From Desulfocapsa sp. (GTDB lineage: Bacteria; Desulfobacterota; Desulfobulbia; Desulfobulbales; Desulfocapsaceae), in the NCBI GenBank assembly GCA_030635405.1, contig DAOVZA010000087.1, positions 1-7,493 on the forward strand: a DNA stretch of 7,493 nucleotides, read 5' to 3'. Each line of letters starts with the position of its first letter. Positions within the stretch are counted from its first letter, which is position 1. The notes beneath the pieces were generated by a model. That model made no database searches and was not told the origin of the DNA. It was given only the letters and a program-made list of their open reading frames with translations. Shown one piece after another: positions 6,232 through 7,493 of this stretch. Both the position numbers and the translations under genes were made by a program.

Positions 6232-7493
6232 ATGAGTATACCATTACGCAGTGATATTACCACCCAGGGGAGAAAAATGGCAGGAGCACGTAGTCTTTGG
6301 CGTGCCAATGGAGTAACGGAAGAACAGTTTGGTAAGCCAATTATTGCAATAGTAAATTCTTTTACCCAATTTGTGCCAGGGCACGTACATCTGCATGAAA
6401 TTGGCCAGAAATTGAAACAACGTATTGCAGAACTTGGATGTTTTGCCGCAGAATTTAATACCATCGCAATTGATGATGGTATCGCGATGGGACACGCCGG
6501 AATGCTCTATTCTCTTCCCTCAAGAGAACTTATTGCGGATAGTGTGGAATATATGTGCAACGCTCACACAGTCGATGCCATGATCTGTATAAGTAACTGT
6601 GATAAAATTACACCTGGGATGCTGATGGCAGCCATGCGACTGAATATTCCAGCCATTTTTGTTTCAGGTGGCCCTATGGAAGCAGGTGTTGATGGTGAAA
6701 AACGTTATGATCTTGTGGATGCAATGGTCATGGGAGCAGACCGTGAGGTGAGCGATGCCGAAGTTGATGTGGTTGAGCGCTGTGCCTGTCCAACGTGTGG
6801 ATCATGTTCTGGAATGTTTACTGCAAACTCCATGAATTCTCTGAACGAGGCCTTGGGAATGGCATTGCCCGGTAACGGTACCATCGTTGCCACCCATGAA
6901 AACCGGATGAGCCTTTTTGAACGTGCAGCAGAGAGAATTGTTGAGATGACTGATGCCTGGTATGGACAGGAAGACGCTTCCGTGCTGCCACGAAACATTG
7001 CTACCCGTTCAGCGTTTTTAAACTCCATGACGCTCGATATTGCCATGGGTGGATCGACCAATACGGTTTTGCATCTTTTAGCCATTGCCCATGAAGCTAA
7101 AGTAGAATTCACCATGGCTGATATCGATGATCTTTCCCGTAAAATACCAAATCTTTGCAAGGTGGCGCCATCCTCTCATTTTCATATGGAAGATGTGAAT
7201 CGGGCAGGTGGAATTATGGCAATTCTTGCAGAACTCGATCGGGCTGGGATGATCGATAGCAGCGTGAGTCGTGTCGAGGGCCGAACCCTCAAAAGTATAC
7301 TGGAAAGCTGGGATGTGGCAGGAGAAGGCTGTGAAGATGAAGCACGAAGATTATATCTCAGCGCTCCTGCACAAACTGGACGTAATCTAGTAATGGGATC
7401 ACAGCAAACCATGTATGAATCGGCTGATCTTGACAGGAGTGATGGCTGTATTCGTGACGTGGCGCATGCTTATAGTAAAGATGGTGGCCTGGC
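6232..7493 (+). CDS. ilvD: Dihydroxy-acid dehydratase, N-terminal 420 residues (3' end beyond the window)
   Basis: IlvD dehydrates 2,3-dihydroxy-isovalerate and 2,3-dihydroxy-3-methylvalerate to the 2-keto acids that become valine, leucine (and pantothenate) and isoleucine. The frame is open from the ATG at 6232-6234 to the window end, 420 of roughly 615 residues. It matches the E. coli-type enzyme almost motif for motif: [15 protein letters not shown] (13-27), [14 protein letters not shown] (41-54), [20 protein letters not shown] (81-100), [10 protein letters not shown] (121-130), [17 protein letters not shown] (186-202), [16 protein letters not shown] (268-283) and [10 protein letters not shown] (318-327). 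C123 and C192 are the expected iron-sulphur ligands. The first Cys ligand of the [2Fe-2S] plant-type enzymes is absent (NSFTQFVPG instead), as in the E. coli enzyme with its oxygen-sensitive [4Fe-4S] cluster. AAGGA, 7 bases upstream, supports the start. It is read divergently from pilT and no other ilv or leu gene is in view. Confidence 0.97.
   Translation, partial: MSIPLRSDITTQGRKMAGARSLWRANGVTEEQFGKPIIAIVNSFTQFVPGHVHLHEIGQKLKQRIAELGCFAAEFNTIAIDDGIAMGHAGMLYSLPSRELIADSVEYMCNAHTVDAMICISNCDKITPGMLMAAMRLNIPAIFVSGGPMEAGVDGEKRYDLVDAMVMGADREVSDAEVDVVERCACPTCGSCSGMFTANSMNSLNEALGMALPGNGTIVATHENRMSLFERAAERIVEMTDAWYGQEDASVLPRNIATRSAFLNSMTLDIAMGGSTNTVLHLLAIAHEAKVEFTMADIDDLSRKIPNLCKVAPSSHFHMEDVNRAGGIMAILAELDRAGMIDSSVSRVEGRTLKSILESWDVAGEGCEDEARRLYLSAPAQTGRNLVMGSQQTMYESADLDRSDGCIRDVAHAYSKDGGL

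Noticed and set aside
6705..7412. Minus-strand open frames of 151 and 76 codons inside ilvD
   Set aside because: They are antisense shadows of the strongly conserved ilvD coding sequence.

Overview
The window looks like ordinary chromosomal DNA from a Gram-negative, probably anaerobic bacterium, most likely a Desulfobulbales-type member of the Desulfobacterota (former Deltaproteobacteria). I infer this from the character of the proteins: a ribosomal protein S1 with Proteobacteria-type domain order, a fused aldolase/short-chain dehydrogenase, a PilT-type ATPase next to a zinc-ribbon/receiver-like protein, and an E. coli-type IlvD. The base composition is moderate. The lineage call is inference from protein style, not from a search.

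Layout. Five genes lie on the minus strand and one on the plus strand. Reading the minus strand from right to left: a PilT/PilU-like type IV pilus retraction ATPase (4953-6122); a small zinc-ribbon plus degenerate receiver-like protein (4246-4941), whose ribosome binding site sits directly behind the pilT stop codon; a 699-residue bifunctional class II aldolase/short-chain dehydrogenase (2107-4206), 39 bases further on; a tandem CBS-domain protein (1541-1990) with its own near-consensus promoter; and the first 415 codons of rpsA, ribosomal protein S1 (1-1247, 3' end outside the window). On the plus strand ilvD, dihydroxy-acid dehydratase, starts at 6232 and runs off the right edge after 420 codons. 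The 109-base gap between pilT and ilvD serves as a divergent promoter region.

How the genes relate. pilT and the zinc-ribbon/receiver-like gene are tightly spaced and probably co-transcribed and translationally coupled, which suggests the small protein works with twitching motility or its control. The aldolase/dehydrogenase may be read from the same transcript, but no sugar kinase, isomerase or transporter is nearby, so its substrate is open. The CBS gene and rpsA appear to be separate transcription units, rpsA with a leader of roughly 125 bases. ilvD belongs to branched-chain amino acid synthesis and has no visible functional link to its neighbours.

I see no mobile element, CRISPR array, tRNA or rRNA, and no clear sign of a new multi-gene system. 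The most interesting items are the uncharacterised zinc-ribbon/pseudo-receiver partner of PilT, the orphan fused aldolase/dehydrogenase with an altered nucleotide-binding loop, and a palindrome placed exactly in the spacer of the CBS-gene promoter.
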